In this document: positions 62,560 to 64,000 of the stretch, piece by piece | Numbering within the stretch: position 1 is the stretch's first letter | Layout of the letters: every line of letters starts with the position of its first letter | Source: Paracandidimonas soli | GTDB lineage: Bacteria > Pseudomonadota > Gammaproteobacteria > Burkholderiales > Burkholderiaceae_B | Length of the DNA stretch: 64,000 bases | Direction of reading: 5' to 3' | Assembly: GCF_004342005.1 (NCBI RefSeq) | Contig: NZ_SMBX01000001.1 | Coordinates: forward strand, 62,001-126,000 | Program-made: the position numbers and the translations under genes | Notes under the pieces: model-generated | Told to the model about the DNA's origin: nothing | What the model saw: only the letters and a program-made list of their open reading frames with translations | Database searches by the model: none

Positions 62560-63096
62560 TTACCCTTGATTTTTACGTTTTTTGCGCTCCGACGGCAGCG
62601 TCAGCATGGTGCCGCGGCATTTTGGGGAGCCGCACAGGCATTCGTATTGCTTGCGCAGAGTCTTGGTGATCTTGCCGTCGATGACCAGGCCGTAGTCGTA
62701 GAACAACTCCTCTCCCTTCTTGATGTCGCGCAGCGCGACGATACGCACTTTGGTGCCGTCGGCGTTTTCCTCGGCCTGGCAGTTGGGGGAACAGGCATGG
62801 TTGATCCAGCGCGCGTCATTGCCCTTGTTGCCGCCGTCGATGACCTTTCCTGAGCTGAGCGCGAAGAAGAAGGTATGGAAGGGGTCGTCCGGGTTGACCG
62901 GGTGCATGTCGTCGGCCTGTTCCGGCGTAATGCGCTTGCCGGCGTAGTTCAGGATGCGGGTGCCGGCGGGGATGTCCTGCGCGGCAAAGACGCCATTGCC
63001 ATGCAGGTTGGAGCGTTTGACGATATGCCAGACGGGGCGGCTTTTCTTCATCGTGATGACTTTGATATGGCGTGGTTTTGCAAGGGGCTGCATCAT
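62560..63096 (-). CDS. SET-domain protein lysine methyltransferase, up to 178 aa
   Basis: SET domain with RSNLHGNGVFAAQDIPAGTR, the cofactor motif WINHACSPNCQ, and YDYG, followed by a post-SET Cys cluster (CLCGSPKCRG) that binds zinc. It could methylate Lys in a cellular protein; bacterial targets are mostly unknown. The chosen start at 63096 may be long; ATG 63051 (MKKSRPVWHI) is the alternative. Monocistronic, upstream of and divergent from the next receptor gene. Confidence 0.9.
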   Translation of the reverse strand: MMQPLAKPRHIKVITMKKSRPVWHIVKRSNLHGNGVFAAQDIPAGTRILNYAGKRITPEQADDMHPVNPDDPFHTFFFALSSGKVIDGGNKGNDARWINHACSPNCQAEENADGTKVRIVALRDIKKGEELFYDYGLVIDGKITKTLRKQYECLCGSPKCRGTMLTLPSERKKRKNQG

Positions 63097-63345
63097 GCTG
63101 CAGGCGCTATCTTAGGCAATATTTGCACGGTCCGTACAGCAGCGTCGCGCCGCCACGGGAAAAATGGATTCCGCTCCTTCCTCCGATCAACCGCGCTCCG
63201 GCCGGCCTGGAATGGTCTGCGAGGTTTACAATAACCGGCTTGCAGCAACGGGCCGCAGGCTGCCGGAAGCAGGGGGAATGGTTTTCGGACGCTTGGGAAG
63301 CAGAGGCCCGGTTCCTCCTCCTTCATGTTTCAGGATGACAGATAA

Positions 63346-64000
63346 ATGAAAAAAGTACGACTGCCTTCGTGGCTTTTGGCGGCGGCCGTTGCCGGTGTGA
63401 TGTCGGCGGCTCCTGCCATGGCGCAGACTTCTCTGAAAATGGCTTACGCGCTGTCGGCCAACTCGCACTACGGCGCGGGCGGCGAAGCGTTCGCCAAGTC
63501 CATCGAGGCTTCGACCGACGGCCGCATCAAGGTTCAGCAGTTCGCCAACAGCGCATTGGGCGGCGAGCGCGAGGTCATCGAGGGCCTGCAACTGGGTACG
63601 ATCGACCTGGCCATCGTTTCCACGGGCGCGACCCTGAACTTCGTCCCCAAGACGGGCGTATTCGATATCCCCTTCCTGTTCCGTGACCTGCCCCACGCGC
63701 GCAGCGTGCTGGACAGCAAGATCGGCCAGGATCTGCTGGGTGAATTCAACAAGCGCGGCCTGGTAGCCCTGGCCTGGGGCGAGCAGGGTTTCCGCCACCT
63801 GACGAACAACACTCGCGCGGTGAAAACACCTGAAGACATCAAGGGCCTGAAGATCCGTACGACGGAAAACCCGATTCACATCGCGGCGTTCCGCCACCTC
63901 GGAGTTCTCGCGACTCCCATGGCCTGGCCCGAAGTGAGCACGGCCCTGCAGCAGGGCACCATCGACGGCCAGGAAAATCCCCTGTCCGTGATCGTGTCGG
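63346..64000 (+). CDS. TRAP transporter DctP-type receptor, 5' part (cut by window edge)
   Basis: The first 218 codons are visible. Signal peptide about 1-27 (AVAGVMSAAPAMAQ), then SLKMAYALSANSHYGAGGEA, KVQQFANSALGGEREVIEGL and LQQGTIDGQENPLSVIVS, as in DctP/TakP-type receptors. It is a second, distinct TRAP receptor near the first; permease genes would lie to the right. The 3' end is outside the window. Confidence 0.93.
   Translation, partial: MKKVRLPSWLLAAAVAGVMSAAPAMAQTSLKMAYALSANSHYGAGGEAFAKSIEASTDGRIKVQQFANSALGGEREVIEGLQLGTIDLAIVSTGATLNFVPKTGVFDIPFLFRDLPHARSVLDSKIGQDLLGEFNKRGLVALAWGEQGFRHLTNNTRAVKTPEDIKGLKIRTTENPIHIAAFRHLGVLATPMAWPEVSTALQQGTIDGQENPLSVIVS

Overview
The window is a chromosomal segment of a high-GC betaproteobacterium, most likely Alcaligenaceae (Bordetella/Achromobacter-like). 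The evidence is the block rpmH-rnpA-yidD-yidC-mnmE facing away from dnaA-dnaN-gyrB, several Bug/TctC-type periplasmic receptors, many LysR regulators and TRAP transporters, and the absence of sugar-uptake genes. I cannot name the species from sequence alone.

Region 1 (1 to about 22,500) is an integrated island. Its right end is the 3' end of mnmE, with a P4-type tyrosine integrase beside it; the left end lies outside the window. A second, different tyrosine recombinase sits at the left edge. Between them is one unbroken minus-strand operon of about 19.5 kb with six very large genes that overlap or lie 1 to 4 bases apart: SNF2 helicase, Eco57I-type DNA methylase, SLATT-type membrane protein with a HEPN-like C-terminus, AlbA_2/RecG-like protein, a 2121-residue DUF1998-type helicase with a fused nuclease-like domain, and a UvrD-like helicase with a RelE-like N-terminus. 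A small ribbon-helix-helix protein, with three palindromes upstream of it, precedes the operon. The SNF2 helicase, methylase and DUF1998 helicase resemble a DISARM core, while the size of the last resembles Druantia DruE. The accessory genes match neither canonical set. This is the best candidate for an undescribed anti-phage system.

Region 2 (about 22,500 to 34,100) is the replication-origin neighbourhood: mnmE, an SDR, a PAS-GGDEF diguanylate cyclase, yidC, yidD, rnpA and rpmH on the minus strand, then dnaA, dnaN and gyrB on the plus strand. A perfect DnaA box lies just upstream of dnaA, and a strong bidirectional terminator closes gyrB.

Region 3 (34,100 to 50,900) is catabolic. It holds a Tat-exported SMP-30 lactonase, an SDR, a CaiB/BaiF-enoyl-CoA hydratase-MmgE/PrpD operon with a divergent LysR gene, a Bug receptor, a YegP-like protein, a D-amino-acid dehydrogenase behind a tandem glycine riboswitch, a tricarballylate/citrate (tcu) operon with its LysR and Bug receptor, and a carboxymuconolactone decarboxylase-ECF41 sigma factor pair with a matching promoter.

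Region 4 (50,900 to 64,000) holds dinB, a LysR regulator divergent from a DODA-type dioxygenase and a DoxX protein, malate synthase G (glcB), an auxin-efflux-type carrier divergent from amn, a complete TRAP transporter (DctP-DctQ-DctM), a SET-domain methyltransferase, and the start of a second TRAP receptor cut by the window edge. No tRNA, rRNA, CRISPR array or insertion sequence was recognised.
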